A DNA stretch of 64,000 bases from Pseudomonadota bacterium (lineage in GTDB: Bacteria > Pseudomonadota > Alphaproteobacteria > Rhizobiales > Xanthobacteraceae). A model generated the notes under the pieces. The model was not told the DNA's origin. It did not search any database and saw nothing but the letters and a program-made list of their open reading frames with translations. Below are positions 9,430 through 18,657 of this stretch, one piece after another. The DNA lies in contig CAUJJN010000192.1 in NCBI GenBank assembly GCA_963204905.1, forward strand, positions 40,991 through 104,990, read 5' to 3'. The position numbers were made by a program, and so were the translations under genes. Position 1 is the first letter of the stretch, and every line of letters starts with the position of its first letter.

Positions 9430-10104
9430 ATGATCGCTGTCGACCATCTCAAACGCGTCGCGCCATGGGCTTCCGGGTTGAGCGAACGGGAGGTCGAAGC
9501 CGCACGCGCGGGGGTAACCGAAAGAGCCTTTGCCGCCAACGAATTCATTTGTATGCGGGGCGACAAGTTCGAGTACTGGACCGGCGTCGTGACCGGCTTG
9601 GTCCGGATCGGAACGATCTCGCATTCGGGGAAAGCGGTTACCTTCACCGGTCTCACGTCCGGAGCATGGTTCGGCGAAGGTTCGGTCTTGAAGAACGAGA
9701 CGCGGCGATACGACGCGGTGGCGTTGCGCGACAGCCGGATCGCCCTGATGGAGCGTGCCACGTTTCAGTGGCTGTTCGAGAACAGCGTCGGTTTCAACCG
9801 TTTCCTCGTCGCGCAGCTCAACGAGCGCGTCGGTCATTTCATGGGGCTGCTGGAATACGGCCGTATGCTGGACCCGACGGCGCGCCTGGCGCGCTGCATC
9901 GCCTCGCTGTTCAACCCGATCCTCTATCCTGACGGTAAGCGCCAGCTCGACATCACCCAGGAGGAAATCGGCGCATTGTCGGGCATGTCCCGGCAGAACG
10001 CCAACCGTTGCCTCAAGGCACTGGAAAAAGAAGGTGTGCTGCGGCTCGAGTATGGCGGCCTCACCATTCTCGATCTGGAACGGCTGCGGCGGTATGGGGA
10101 GTGA
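9430..10104 (+). CDS. Crp/Fnr-family transcriptional regulator
   Basis: This 224-residue regulator has an N-terminal cyclic-nucleotide-binding-type beta-barrel (about residues 20-135; FICMRGDKFEYWTGVVTGLV and TGLTSGAWFGEGSVL) and a C-terminal winged helix (about 150-220). The recognition helix is in ITQEEIGALSGMSRQNANRC. It lacks the N-terminal cysteine cluster of FNR, so an oxygen-sensing 4Fe-4S centre is unlikely. It also lacks a clear cAMP phosphate-binding R-S pair, so the effector is unknown. It is divergent from the livG operon and probably regulates it and/or itself; that is inference from position. The ATG at 9430 has no strong Shine-Dalgarno sequence. Confidence 0.9.
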   Translation: MIAVDHLKRVAPWASGLSEREVEAARAGVTERAFAANEFICMRGDKFEYWTGVVTGLVRIGTISHSGKAVTFTGLTSGAWFGEGSVLKNETRRYDAVALRDSRIALMERATFQWLFENSVGFNRFLVAQLNERVGHFMGLLEYGRMLDPTARLARCIASLFNPILYPDGKRQLDITQEEIGALSGMSRQNANRCLKALEKEGVLRLEYGGLTILDLERLRRYGE

Positions 10105-10176
10105 ACGCCGCGCGTGGTGGTTTGGCTGCGATTCCGAAATCTCTGGCTTCAATGTTTTTTCAAGGGTCTCAGCGTC

Positions 10177-10290
10177 GTCCCCGCGCAGGCGCGGACCGAG
10201 AACCCCTGGCATTGGTTGTTGTAAGATAGCCTTGCCTTCGGTGGTGTAGCCGAACCGCGGCGGCGTATGGGTCCCCGCCTGTGCGGGGAC
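10177..10290. repeat. Paired GC-rich hairpins between regulator and CoA-transferase genes
   Basis: GTCCCCGCCTGTGCGGGGAC at 10271-10290 is a perfect 8-bp stem with a CTGT loop. A related imperfect copy, GTCCCCGCGCAGGCGCGGAC, lies at 10177-10196 in the same 251-bp gap. The genes on either side converge, so the hairpins could serve as bidirectional termination or mRNA-end structures, although no T-run follows. They differ in sequence from the GGCCGGGC-type repeat elsewhere in the window. Confidence 0.7.
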
Positions 10291-10355
10291 CATGCCTTTG
10301 GTGTTGTGCGCTCATCAGAAAAAATTCCGGTCAGGCTCGCACACCGCAGTTGCGC

Positions 10356-12794
10356 TTATGCTGCCTTCGTCTTGCTTTTCTTCGACGTCGCCGTGGTCCC
10401 GATCACCTCATCGGCTTCGAGTTGGGCAATCTCGTCGGCACTCAGCCCCAACACATCGCCCAGCACCTCGTGGTTGTGCTGACCCAGCGTCGGCGCGAGG
10501 CGGGTGATGGCGTAGGGTCGTCGGGCGTCGCCTTCGCGGTAGGAGACCGACGGCAGCACGTGCGGACCCATGTAGCGCCGCACCGCCGGTTGCCAGTGTC
10601 CGGTCGCCATCAGGTGGGGATCGGCGGCGAGATCCGCCGGCAATCGCGCCACGCCCGCCGCGATGCCGGCGGCCTGCAAGGTTACCATTGCGAGGTCGGG
10701 GCGGACCGTTGTGGTCCACTGCCGGATCGCCACTTCGATGCGATCTTCCTCGCGGCGGCGGCCGGAGGCGGTCTTAAGTGCCGGATCGGCGGCGAGATCC
10801 GGTCGGTGCATGATCTCGCACAGCTTCGGCCATTCGTCGTCGGAGCGGACCGCCAGCGTGATCCACTGGTCTTCCCCGAGGCATGGAAAGCAGCCGTTTG
10901 GCACGAACCGAGGATGGCGGTTGCCGATCCGCGGCGAGGTTTTCCCGGTCGCGGCCTGCTCGATGATCGAGGGCGCGGTGAACTGCATGCAGCATTCAAC
11001 CTGCGAGAGGTCGATATGCTGGCCTTCGCCGGAGTTGCGTTGATGCATGAAGCCCAGCATCAGGGCCGTCGCCGCGCTGACACCGCCGAGCGGATCACCC
11101 AGCGCTGCGTGTAGCATGGTCGGCGGGTCTTCTTCGCGGCCGGTCACGGATGGCAGTCCGGAGGCCTGTTCGAGCGTTGAGCCGTAGGCCCGACAGTCCT
11201 TCCAGGCGCCGGTGGTGCCGAAAGCCGGCATCGTCACCACGACGAGGCGCGGGTTGATCCGCAGCATTGCTGCGGGATCGAGACCCATGCGCGGCAGCAC
11301 GTCGGCGGCGTAGTTGTCGATCACGGCGTCGGCGGTCGTGAGGAGCCGTTTGAGGAGGTCCAGTCCGGCTTCCGAAGTGAGATCGAGCGTGATGCCGCGC
11401 TTGTTGCGGTTCATCATCTGGAACCAGTAGGTCTTCTCGTAGGTCCGTTCCGGATGATACGGCCCGCGCGGATCGGTGCCGCGAAACCAGTCGGGATACT
11501 GGCACGATTCCACCTTGATGATGTCGGCACCGAGATCGCCCATTTGCCGCGTCGCGGTCGGTCCGGCCCAGCCCATGGTCAGGTCGATGATGCGCAGGCC
11601 TTTCAGCGGTTGCGGATCGTCGGGTGTCGCCGCGCGCGTCGCGAGACGCGTGCGAGGGGCGAGAGGGGCGTCGTTGTCGGCGCCGGCGAGCGGTGCGACG
11701 CCGTTCGGTTTCGGCCGGGAACGTGTCAGGTGCTGCGGCAGCACCGGCGCGTCGAACGAGGCCGTCCCGATCCGCACCGGCGCGAAGGCGCCCCGTTCGC
11801 GGTGCACCTCCTGCGCCAGTAGTTCGGCCATGTCGGGTACGATGGCGAGCGGCAGCCGCAGTTCGATGCCCTGTTCGAACCATTCGCGCGCGGTCTTCTG
11901 CACCAGCACCGGGTGGATGATGCGGCTCAGTTCTTCGGCGTGGAGATAACGGTCGGCGGTGGCGGAATAGCGCGGATCTGGACCAAGTTCCGGCAACCCG
12001 ATCATGGCGCAGAAACTGTTCCACTGCGCCGGCGTCACCACGGTGACGCCCAGCCAGCCTTGTTTGGTCGCGAAATTGCCGACCGGGAAACCGCGCCCGA
12101 AGCGATTGATAGCGATACGCGGCCGGGTGAAGCCGGCCTCGAGCGCCAGTCCGGTATCGAACTCGCTGATCTGCAACATCGCTTCGAACGCGCTGACGGC
12201 AAACCGGCGCGCACCGTGAACGCGGCCGTAAAGCCCGGCAAGGCTCGGAATGAAAGCGGTCAACCCGGCCATGATCGCAATCTGGCCGTCGCGCGGCAGT
12301 ACTGGCGGGCCTTCGGCGGCGCCCACCAGTTTCACCAGTCCGGCGAGGCTGCGGCACACCGAATCCGTAACGGCGTAGTCGCGGTAGGGTCCGTGTTCTC
12401 CGAACGACGAGATCGCGGTGATGGCGAGGGCCGGATCGGCGGCGCGCAGATCGTCGTGCTTCAGGAGCGAGCTTTCGATGAGGGCCGGGGATCGTCCATC
12501 GATCAAAAGGTCGGCGCTGCCCAGCATCGCGCGAACCCGCGCCACATCGGCGGGAGTGCCGAGATCGGCGGTGATGCTTTGCTTGTTGGTGTTGAGCCAG
12601 GCGAAATACGCGCTTTCTGCCTGGCCGTCGCCGGTATCGACCGTCGGCGCGATGCGTCGCGCCGGATCGCCGCCGGGCGGTTCGATCTTGATGACCTCCG
12701 CGCCGAAATCCGAGAACAGCTTGCCGCAATAGGCCAGCGCGTCACCCGAGCCGATTTCCACCACGCGCAAATTCGTTAATGGCAATTCCGGCAT
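10356..12794 (-). CDS. Two-domain CaiB/BaiF (family III) CoA-transferase
   Basis: At 812 residues this is about twice the usual 380-400 of a family III CoA-transferase, because two copies are fused: domain 1 about 5-360 (starting LTNLRVVEIGSGDALAYCGK) and domain 2 about 397-790 (LKGLRIIDLTMGWAGPTATR), joined by an Ala/Pro/Arg-rich linker. Such enzymes move CoA between carboxylic acids through an aspartyl-CoA thioester. In domain 2 the expected nucleophile is visible as D567 in HAALGDPLGG. In domain 1 the matching place reads GQIAIMAGL without an Asp. Domain 2 therefore probably carries the chemistry and domain 1 may be structural. The tail is Lys/Thr-rich. It stands alone on the minus strand, divergent from purU with a 156-bp gap. 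Its acyl donor and acceptor are unknown. Confidence 0.9.
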   Translation of the reverse strand: MPELPLTNLRVVEIGSGDALAYCGKLFSDFGAEVIKIEPPGGDPARRIAPTVDTGDGQAESAYFAWLNTNKQSITADLGTPADVARVRAMLGSADLLIDGRSPALIESSLLKHDDLRAADPALAITAISSFGEHGPYRDYAVTDSVCRSLAGLVKLVGAAEGPPVLPRDGQIAIMAGLTAFIPSLAGLYGRVHGARRFAVSAFEAMLQISEFDTGLALEAGFTRPRIAINRFGRGFPVGNFATKQGWLGVTVVTPAQWNSFCAMIGLPELGPDPRYSATADRYLHAEELSRIIHPVLVQKTAREWFEQGIELRLPLAIVPDMAELLAQEVHRERGAFAPVRIGTASFDAPVLPQHLTRSRPKPNGVAPLAGADNDAPLAPRTRLATRAATPDDPQPLKGLRIIDLTMGWAGPTATRQMGDLGADIIKVESCQYPDWFRGTDPRGPYHPERTYEKTYWFQMMNRNKRGITLDLTSEAGLDLLKRLLTTADAVIDNYAADVLPRMGLDPAAMLRINPRLVVVTMPAFGTTGAWKDCRAYGSTLEQASGLPSVTGREEDPPTMLHAALGDPLGGVSAATALMLGFMHQRNSGEGQHIDLSQVECCMQFTAPSIIEQAATGKTSPRIGNRHPRFVPNGCFPCLGEDQWITLAVRSDDEWPKLCEIMHRPDLAADPALKTASGRRREEDRIEVAIRQWTTTVRPDLAMVTLQAAGIAAGVARLPADLAADPHLMATGHWQPAVRRYMGPHVLPSVSYREGDARRPYAITRLAPTLGQHNHEVLGDVLGLSADEIAQLEADEVIGTTATSKKSKTKAA

Positions 12795-12950
12795 CGGCGT
12801 CCGCCCTTGTTTTTTGTTGGACGTATAATGTCCGGGTGGTCGGAAGCGTCAAGTCGTGCGGCTGTATGGAAGATTGGCGCACGCCGTTGTCGGTGATAGA
12901 GCAGGGCCGGTTTCCGTCGCCTCGCGCGGCCTTGCTGATGTGGACAGTCC

Positions 12951-13814
12951 ATGCCCGATCCTCAATTCGTTTTGACCCTCTCTTGTCCGGATCGTCCGGG
13001 CATCGTCTCGGCGGTGTCGACTTTCCTGGCTCACAACGGGCAGAACATCCTCGACGCCCAGCAATTCAACGACGTCGAGTCGGATCACTTCTTCATGCGG
13101 GTGGTGTTTAATCCGGCGGATCTCGCCGTAAGCCTGTCTTCGTTGCAGACGGGGTTCGGTGCCATCGCCGAGCGTTTCGCCATGCGTTGGCTGATGCGTG
13201 ACCGCGCGACGCTTCGGCGGGTGATGCTGCTGGTGTCACAATCGGATCACTGCCTCGCGGATATCCTCTATCGCTGGCGGACCGGGGAACTTGCGATGAT
13301 CCCGACCGCCATCGTTTCCAATCATCCGCGCGAGACCTACAACGGGCTCGACCTCGGCGACATCCCGTTCCACTATCTGCCGGTCACCGGCGAAACCCGA
13401 TCGGCGCAGGAAGCCGCCATCTCCGATCTGGTCAGGACCACACAGACGGATCTGGTGGTGCTGGCGCGCTATATGCAAATCCTGTCAGACAAGCTGGCGG
13501 GAGAACTGTCGGGACGCTGCATCAACATTCACCACTCGTTCCTGCCGGGTTTCAAGGGTGCGCGGCCCTACCATCAGGCGCATGCGCGGGGGGTCAAATT
13601 GATCGGCGCCACGGCGCACTACGTCACCAGTGCATTGGACGAAGGTCCGATCATCGATCAGGATGTCGAGCGGATCAGCCATCGCGACGCTCCGGCGGAT
13701 CTGGTGCGCAAGGGCCGCGATATCGAGCGCCGTGTGCTGGCGCGCGCCGTCCGCCATCATCTCCAGGATCGCGTGATCCTCAACGGCAACAAGACGGTTG
13801 TCTTCATGGACTGA
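12951..13814 (+). CDS. purU: Formyltetrahydrofolate deformylase PurU
   Basis: This 287-residue cytoplasmic enzyme hydrolyses 10-formyl-THF to formate and THF, balancing one-carbon pools and feeding formate to purine synthesis. An N-terminal ACT domain (about 5-85; [20 protein letters not shown]) is fused to a formyltransferase-like catalytic domain. The catalytic Asn/His pair sits in [20 protein letters not shown], and the catalytic Asp in [17 protein letters not shown]. Length and order match the E. coli and Bradyrhizobium proteins. The start ATG at 12951 begins immediately at the ACT strand. It is a single-gene unit with a DUF2939 gene converging on it 5 bp away. Confidence 0.97.
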   Translation: MPDPQFVLTLSCPDRPGIVSAVSTFLAHNGQNILDAQQFNDVESDHFFMRVVFNPADLAVSLSSLQTGFGAIAERFAMRWLMRDRATLRRVMLLVSQSDHCLADILYRWRTGELAMIPTAIVSNHPRETYNGLDLGDIPFHYLPVTGETRSAQEAAISDLVRTTQTDLVVLARYMQILSDKLAGELSGRCINIHHSFLPGFKGARPYHQAHARGVKLIGATAHYVTSALDEGPIIDQDVERISHRDAPADLVRKGRDIERRVLARAVRHHLQDRVILNGNKTVVFMD

Positions 13815-13819
13815 GCGGA

Positions 13820-14407
13820 TTACGGCGTGGGCAGGCGAGCCACGATGTCGCGCAGCACCTTGCGTGGCAGGTCGATCCCCGCCAGCTTCCAGCTCAACGA
13901 GCTACGGTGCAGCACGATGGCGGTTGCGTCCTCCGGATCGGCGGATTTACTGACCCGGATGCTGAGTTTCACCGGATTGATGTAGTGAACCCGGCCGAAC
14001 TGCGTCAGAAGGTTGATCTTCTCGAGATCGGTCAGGGACGGCAATCCCGTGATCGTGGGCGATGCCTTCGTCTCGGCGAGCTGGCCCGCCTTGAGCAACT
14101 CGGTCAGATTTTCAGGCGTCAGCAGTTTTGAGACCATGACGTCGGCGATCGTGGCGCCGTAGCCGCTCACCAGCATCCGCTCGGCAGCGCCCACCCGCCG
14201 GGTCGCGCCCACCCGCTCAAGATAGGCTTTCACGATCTGGCTGCTGAGGGAATTGCTGAGCCGCGGAAGATTGGTGCGGGCGACGATGGCAGCGCCGTTG
14301 CCGTCCCGCGTGGCGGCCACGAGATCGGACAGACTGTAGAGCGCCGATCCGTAATAGACCGCGGCTGTCACCATCACCGCGGCAACGATGCCAAGAAACC
14401 AACGCAT
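13820..14407 (-). CDS. DUF2939 family protein, membrane-anchored
   Basis: This 195-residue protein begins with an N-terminal hydrophobic segment (about 3-25, WFLGIVAAVMVTAAVYYG) followed by YSLSDLVAATRDGNGAAIVART, the start characteristic of DUF2939 proteins. The rest is a soluble periplasm-facing domain with no catalytic motif I can name. The hydrophobic segment may be an uncleaved anchor or a signal peptide. Its stop lies 5 bp from the purU stop (convergent). Upstream, 275 bp separate it from the divergent binding-protein gene at 14683. Function unknown. Confidence 0.8.
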   Translation of the reverse strand: MRWFLGIVAAVMVTAAVYYGSALYSLSDLVAATRDGNGAAIVARTNLPRLSNSLSSQIVKAYLERVGATRRVGAAERMLVSGYGATIADVMVSKLLTPENLTELLKAGQLAETKASPTITGLPSLTDLEKINLLTQFGRVHYINPVKLSIRVSKSADPEDATAIVLHRSSLSWKLAGIDLPRKVLRDIVARLPTP

Positions 14408-14682
14408 CTCGTGTCTGTTCGCTCCAAATCAAGCCCCGCAAGGAGTAGCCGATGCGATAACGCATGGGAAATCGTATTGTTCGCAACTGCAACTAAACCT
14501 TCGTTTTATCCAATTTTTTGTGGCTAAAATCCTGTTGATCGGCTGCGGCTTTTGTGTGCCAGTTGGCTGGGGTGCCGGTGCCGGAAGTGGCCCATTCGCG
14601 CTGCCCCGCAAAAGATTTCAATCGTGCAAGGCGACAGTCGCCGGCCGGTCGATAAAATCGCGGACGCCAGGGGAGGAGTGCC

Positions 14683-15861
14683 ATGTTCATCCGTCAGAAA
14701 ACCTTGCTTCAAATCGCCGCTGCCGGCCTGCTGCTGGGCGCATCTGCTTTGGCGGCGCAAGCGCAGGAGACGGTCAAGATCGGCCTGATCGTCCCGATGA
14801 CCGGTGGTCAGGCGTCCACCGGCAAGCAGATCGACAACGCGGTCAAGCTCTACATGCAGCAGCATGGCAACAGCGTCGCGGGCAAGAAGATCGAAGTCAT
14901 TCTCAAGGATGACGCGGCGGTGCCGGACAACACCAAGCGGCTGGCGCAGGAACTGATCGTCAACGACAAGGTCAACATCATTGCGGGTTTCGGGGTCACA
15001 CCGGCGGCCTTTGCGGCCGCGCCGCTCGCGACCCAGGCCAAGGTCCCGGAGATCGTGATGGCGGCGGGCACCTCGGTGATCACCGAGCGGTCGCCCTATA
15101 TCGTGCGGACCAGCTTCACCCTCGGCCAGTCATCCACCATCATCGGCGACTGGGCGGTGAAGAACGGCATCAAGAAGGTTGCGACGCTGACGTCGGACTA
15201 TGCGCCCGGCCACGACGCGCTGAAGTTCTTCAAGGATCATTTCACCGCCGGTGGCGGCCAGATCGTCGAAGAGGTCAAAGTGCCGCTGGCCAACCCGGAC
15301 TTCGCGCCGTTCCTGCAGCGCATGAAGGATGCCAAGCCGGATGCGATGTTCGTGTTCGTGCCGGCCGGACAGGGTGGCAACTTCATGAAGCAGTATGCCG
15401 AGCGCGGCCTCGACAAGAGCGGCATCAAGGTGATCGGGCCGGGCGATGTGATGGACGACGATCTCCTGAACGGCATGGGCGATTCCGCGCTCGGTGCGGT
15501 GACGGCGCACATCTATTCGGCGGCACATCCGTCGCAGGCGAACAAGGATTTCGTCGCGGCCTACAAGAAGGCGTACGGCCAGCGGCCGGGCTTCATGGCG
15601 GTCGGCGGCTATGATGGCATCCATCTCGTCTATGAGGCGTTGAAGAAGACCGGCGGCAAGGCTGATGGCGATTCGCTGATCGCGGCGATGAAGGGCATGG
15701 CGTGGGAGAGCCCGCGCGGCCCGATCTCGATCGATCCGGAAACCCGTGACATTGTGCAGAATGTCTACATCCGCAAGGTGGAGAAGAAGGACGGCGAGCT
15801 CTACAACATCGAGTTCGAGACCTTCAAGGACGTCAAGGACCCCGGCAAGACCAAGAAGTGA
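14683..15861 (+). CDS. HAAT-family ABC transporter substrate-binding protein (second system)
   Basis: This 392-residue periplasmic receptor is the first gene of a second complete uptake operon. The Sec signal MFIRQKTLLQIAAAGLLLGA ends near AAQAQ, and the mature protein starts ETVKIGLIVPMTGGQASTGK, as in type-1 receptors for amino acids or organic acids. The Ser/Thr-rich ligand loop (MAAGTSVITERSPYIVRTSF) and a late VGGYDGIHLVYEALKKTGGK helix are typical. A GGGGAGG-type Shine-Dalgarno sequence precedes the ATG (aggggaggagtgccATG), which fits strong expression. The binding specificity cannot be assigned from sequence. A palindromic repeat sits between it and livH. Confidence 0.93.
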   Translation: MFIRQKTLLQIAAAGLLLGASALAAQAQETVKIGLIVPMTGGQASTGKQIDNAVKLYMQQHGNSVAGKKIEVILKDDAAVPDNTKRLAQELIVNDKVNIIAGFGVTPAAFAAAPLATQAKVPEIVMAAGTSVITERSPYIVRTSFTLGQSSTIIGDWAVKNGIKKVATLTSDYAPGHDALKFFKDHFTAGGGQIVEEVKVPLANPDFAPFLQRMKDAKPDAMFVFVPAGQGGNFMKQYAERGLDKSGIKVIGPGDVMDDDLLNGMGDSALGAVTAHIYSAAHPSQANKDFVAAYKKAYGQRPGFMAVGGYDGIHLVYEALKKTGGKADGDSLIAAMKGMAWESPRGPISIDPETRDIVQNVYIRKVEKKDGELYNIEFETFKDVKDPGKTKK

Positions 15862-15892
15862 GCGATCGCGGTGGTTGCCCAACCGAGAAAGC

Positions 15893-15982
15893 CGTCATCC
15901 CAGGCCTTGTGCCGGGCTTCCCCGCTTCTTTGCATCCAACTTTTCTTGAAGGTGGATGGCCGGGACAAGCCCGGCCATGACC
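15893..15982. repeat. Dispersed palindromic intergenic repeat (copy 2)
   Basis: Between the second binding-protein gene and its livH, GTCATCCCAGGCCTTGTGCC is followed by ATCCAACTTTTCTTGAAGGTGGATGG and then CCGGGACAAGCCCGGCCATGAC. The outer arms are inverted copies of the GTCATG(G/C)CCGGGC(T)TGT motif seen at 6123, 27760 and 41881. As in the first operon, the repeat lies just after the receptor gene, where it could stabilise upstream mRNA. Confidence 0.75.
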
Positions 15983-15999
15983 GCGCGTAAAAATCTTGC

Positions 16000-16869
16000 A
16001 TGACGACACTTCTCACCATCCTGTTCGACGGTGTCGCTTACGGCATGTTGCTTTTCGTGCTCTCAAGCGGGCTCGCGGTAACGCTTGGGCTGATGAATTT
16101 CGTCAATCTCGCGCACGGCGCGTTTGCGATGGCCGGCGGCTACATCTGCGCGGTGCTGGTCAACCAGTCCGGCGTGCCGTTCTTCGTTGCCCTTCCGATG
16201 GCCTTCATCGCCAGCGCGTTGATCGGGCTCGTTATGGAGCAGACGCTCTACAAGCATCTGTATCATCGCAACCCGCTTGATCAGGTGCTGTTCACCATCG
16301 GGCTGGTGTTCATGTCGGTGACGGTGGTGGATTACATCATGGGATCGTCGCAGATATTCATTCGTCTGCCGGCGATGCTGGAAGGGCAGTTCAACCTTTT
16401 CGGCGTCGGGATCGGCCGTTACCGGTTGATGATCATTGTGATCTGCGGGCTGTTGACGCTCGGTATCCAGTTGACCTTGGCGAAGACCCGCTTCGGCAGC
16501 CGTCTGCGTGCGGCGGTGGACGATCCGCGCGCCGCCTCCGGCCTCGGCATCAACGTGCCGCAGGTGTTTGCGCTGACATTCGCGTTCGGTTCGGGGCTCG
16601 CCGGGCTCGGCGGAGCGTTGGGCGCGGAAATCCTCGGGCTCGATCCGTATTTCCCGCTCAAGTTCATGATCTACTTCCTGATCGTGGTGACGGTGGGTGG
16701 ATCGCAGACCATCACCGGCCCGTTCCTCGCCTCGCTGCTGCTCGGCATCGCCGACGTCGCAGGCAAATACTACGTGCCGAAGCTCGGCGCCTTTGTCATC
16801 TACACTGTGATGATTGTGATCCTGATCTGGCGTCCGAACGGTCTGTTCGGTCGTGTGGCGCAGCGGTGA
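16000..16869 (+). CDS. livH: HAAT-family ABC transporter permease LivH (second system)
   Basis: This 289-residue inner-membrane permease starts TTLLTILFDGVAYGMLLFVL and contains FVNLAHGAFAMAGGYICAVL, corresponding to the conserved N-[FL]-A-x-G motif of LivH. The coupling loop AAVDDPRAASGLGINVPQVF and a final ILIWRPNGLFGR tail are also characteristic. It is the second gene of the plus-strand operon, with about 138 bp (containing a repeat) after the receptor gene, and 7 bp before livM. It partners livM at 16877. Confidence 0.94.
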   Translation: MTTLLTILFDGVAYGMLLFVLSSGLAVTLGLMNFVNLAHGAFAMAGGYICAVLVNQSGVPFFVALPMAFIASALIGLVMEQTLYKHLYHRNPLDQVLFTIGLVFMSVTVVDYIMGSSQIFIRLPAMLEGQFNLFGVGIGRYRLMIIVICGLLTLGIQLTLAKTRFGSRLRAAVDDPRAASGLGINVPQVFALTFAFGSGLAGLGGALGAEILGLDPYFPLKFMIYFLIVVTVGGSQTITGPFLASLLLGIADVAGKYYVPKLGAFVIYTVMIVILIWRPNGLFGRVAQR

Positions 16870-16876
16870 ACCGGTC

Positions 16877-17908
16877 ATGAGCGCGGATCACGGTGTCGGA
16901 GAGATTTCATTGCGACGGGCGCGTTGGGGGCGCGGCGAAACCGCGTTCTGGCTGATCGCGGTCGCGGCCGTTTTTGTGTTTTCCGATCGCTACCTGATCC
17001 TCACCGAAATGGCATGGCTCGGGCTGTTCGCGCTGTCACTGGATCTGATCCTCGGCTATGCCGGCATCGTCTCGCTTGGCCACGCCGCTTTCTTCGGCGT
17101 CGGCGCTTATTGCGCGGGACTGCTGGCGGTGCATGGCCTGGTCAAGGAGCCGGTGTTGGCGCTGGTCGTCGCCGGTTTGGCCGCGATGGTTCTGGGTTTC
17201 GCAACCAGTTTCCTGGTGATCCGCGGGTCCGAACTCAGCCAGTTGATGGTGACGCTCGGCATCGCACTGCTGCTGCGCGAACTCGCCAACAAGTTTTCCG
17301 ATATCACTGGTGGGTTTGATGGCCTGCAGGGCATTGTCATCGATCCTATCCTCGGGCTGTTCGCGTTCGATATCTTCGGCAAGGTTGGCTTCATCTACTG
17401 TCTCGTGGTGCTGTTCGTGCTGTTCCTGTTGGCGCGGCTGATCGTGCATTCGCCGTTCGGGCTGTCGCTGCGCGCAATCCGCAACAATCCGCTGCGCGCG
17501 GCCGCCATTGGCATTCCGGTCAACCGTCGCCTGATCGCGATCTATACGTTATCGGCGTTCTACGCGGGGATCGCGGGCGCGCTGTTCACACAGACGACGG
17601 CGCTGGCGTCGCTTGATGTGTTTTCCTTCGATCGATCCGCCGACCTGTTGCTGGTGCTGGTGATCGGCGGCGCAGGTTATCTGTATGGCGGCTTGATCGG
17701 CGCTGTGGTGTTTCGGGTGCTGCAGGACATGTTCTCGTCGTGGACACCGCAGTTCTGGCAGTTTTGGATCGGGCTGGTGCTGGTGCTGATCGTCCTGATC
17801 GGTCGCGACCGGATGTATCGTGGTGTGTTGTGGTTGCCGCGCCTTGCAATGCGACGCATCCCGGCGCTGCGTGGTGGCGTGGCCGCATCGGATCGGACCC
17901 CGTCATGA
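16877..17908 (+). CDS. livM: HAAT-family ABC transporter permease LivM (second system)
   Basis: This is a 343-residue permease. The start is set at the ATG at 16877 (MSADHGVGEISLRRARWG), 7 bp after the livH stop; the ORF-track start at 16853 would overlap livH. The LivM hallmark SLDLILGYAGIVSLGHAAFF (about residues 54-73) is clear, and the coupling loop LRAIRNNPLRAAAIGIPVNR is present. About nine to ten hydrophobic helices are visible. Its stop overlaps the livG ATG (ATGA), so the ATPase is translationally coupled. Confidence 0.94.
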   Translation: MSADHGVGEISLRRARWGRGETAFWLIAVAAVFVFSDRYLILTEMAWLGLFALSLDLILGYAGIVSLGHAAFFGVGAYCAGLLAVHGLVKEPVLALVVAGLAAMVLGFATSFLVIRGSELSQLMVTLGIALLLRELANKFSDITGGFDGLQGIVIDPILGLFAFDIFGKVGFIYCLVVLFVLFLLARLIVHSPFGLSLRAIRNNPLRAAAIGIPVNRRLIAIYTLSAFYAGIAGALFTQTTALASLDVFSFDRSADLLLVLVIGGAGYLYGGLIGAVVFRVLQDMFSSWTPQFWQFWIGLVLVLIVLIGRDRMYRGVLWLPRLAMRRIPALRGGVAASDRTPS

Positions 17909-18657
17909 GCTTCGCGCTGGAAACCGTCGGTCTCGACAAGCAGTTCGGTGGCCTGCATGTCACCCGCGACCTGTCGCTCAAGATCGCGGCCGGCGCGCGG
18001 CACGCCCTGATCGGCCCCAACGGCGCCGGCAAGACCACCGTGATCAATCTGCTGACCGGCGTGATCAAACCAAACGGCGGCAGAATTCTACTGGAAGATA
18101 TCGACATCACTCGCCTCTCGGTGCAGGCCCGGGTGCTGCGAGGACTATCCCGCACCTTCCAGATCAATCAGCTCTATGCCGACCTGACGCCGTTGGAAAC
18201 CATCGGACTCGCCGTGTCGGAGCGGTTGGGTCACGGCGGTGACTGGTGGCGGCGGCTCGGTTCGCGCGCCGACGTCAATGTCGAGATCGCGGACACGCTG
18301 ACGCGGTTCCATCTGCTCGACGTCATGAACGAGCCAACCGGCACGTTGCCTTACGGCAAGCAGCGGCTGCTGGAGATAGCGCTCGCCATTGCCACCAAAC
18401 CACGCGTGCTGCTGCTGGACGAGCCGGCGGCCGGCGTGCCGCAGAGCGAACGCCACGATATCCTTGCCGCCGTCGCCGCCCTGCCGCGCGAGGTGACAGT
18501 GCTGCTGATCGAGCACGATATGGACTTGGTGTTCTCCTTCGCCGATCGAATCTCGGTGCTGGTCAATGGCGCTATGCTGGTGGAAGGCACCCCGGACGAG
18601 GTCGGGCGCGATCCGCGCGTCAAGGCGGTCTATCTTGGTGAGGGCGCCGATGCCTGA
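17905..18657 (+). CDS. livG: HAAT-family ABC transporter ATP-binding protein LivG (second system)
   Basis: This is a 250-residue ATPase. The start is the ATG at 17905 (MSFALETVGLDKQFGGLHVT), overlapping the livM stop by 4 bp; the longer ORF-track form is a shadow extension. Walker A GPNGAGKTT, the LivG-type signature LPYGKQRLLEIALAIATKP and Walker B VLLLDEPAAGVPQSE are visible. The ending DEVGRDPRVKAVYLGEGAD is typical. It overlaps livF by 8 bp. Confidence 0.95.
   Translation: MSFALETVGLDKQFGGLHVTRDLSLKIAAGARHALIGPNGAGKTTVINLLTGVIKPNGGRILLEDIDITRLSVQARVLRGLSRTFQINQLYADLTPLETIGLAVSERLGHGGDWWRRLGSRADVNVEIADTLTRFHLLDVMNEPTGTLPYGKQRLLEIALAIATKPRVLLLDEPAAGVPQSERHDILAAVAALPREVTVLLIEHDMDLVFSFADRISVLVNGAMLVEGTPDEVGRDPRVKAVYLGEGADA

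Noticed and set aside
11095-12729. 544-residue minus-strand ORF inside the CoA-transferase gene
   Set aside because: It is an out-of-frame read of the same strand with Arg-rich nonsense composition; the CaiB frame has the real motifs.
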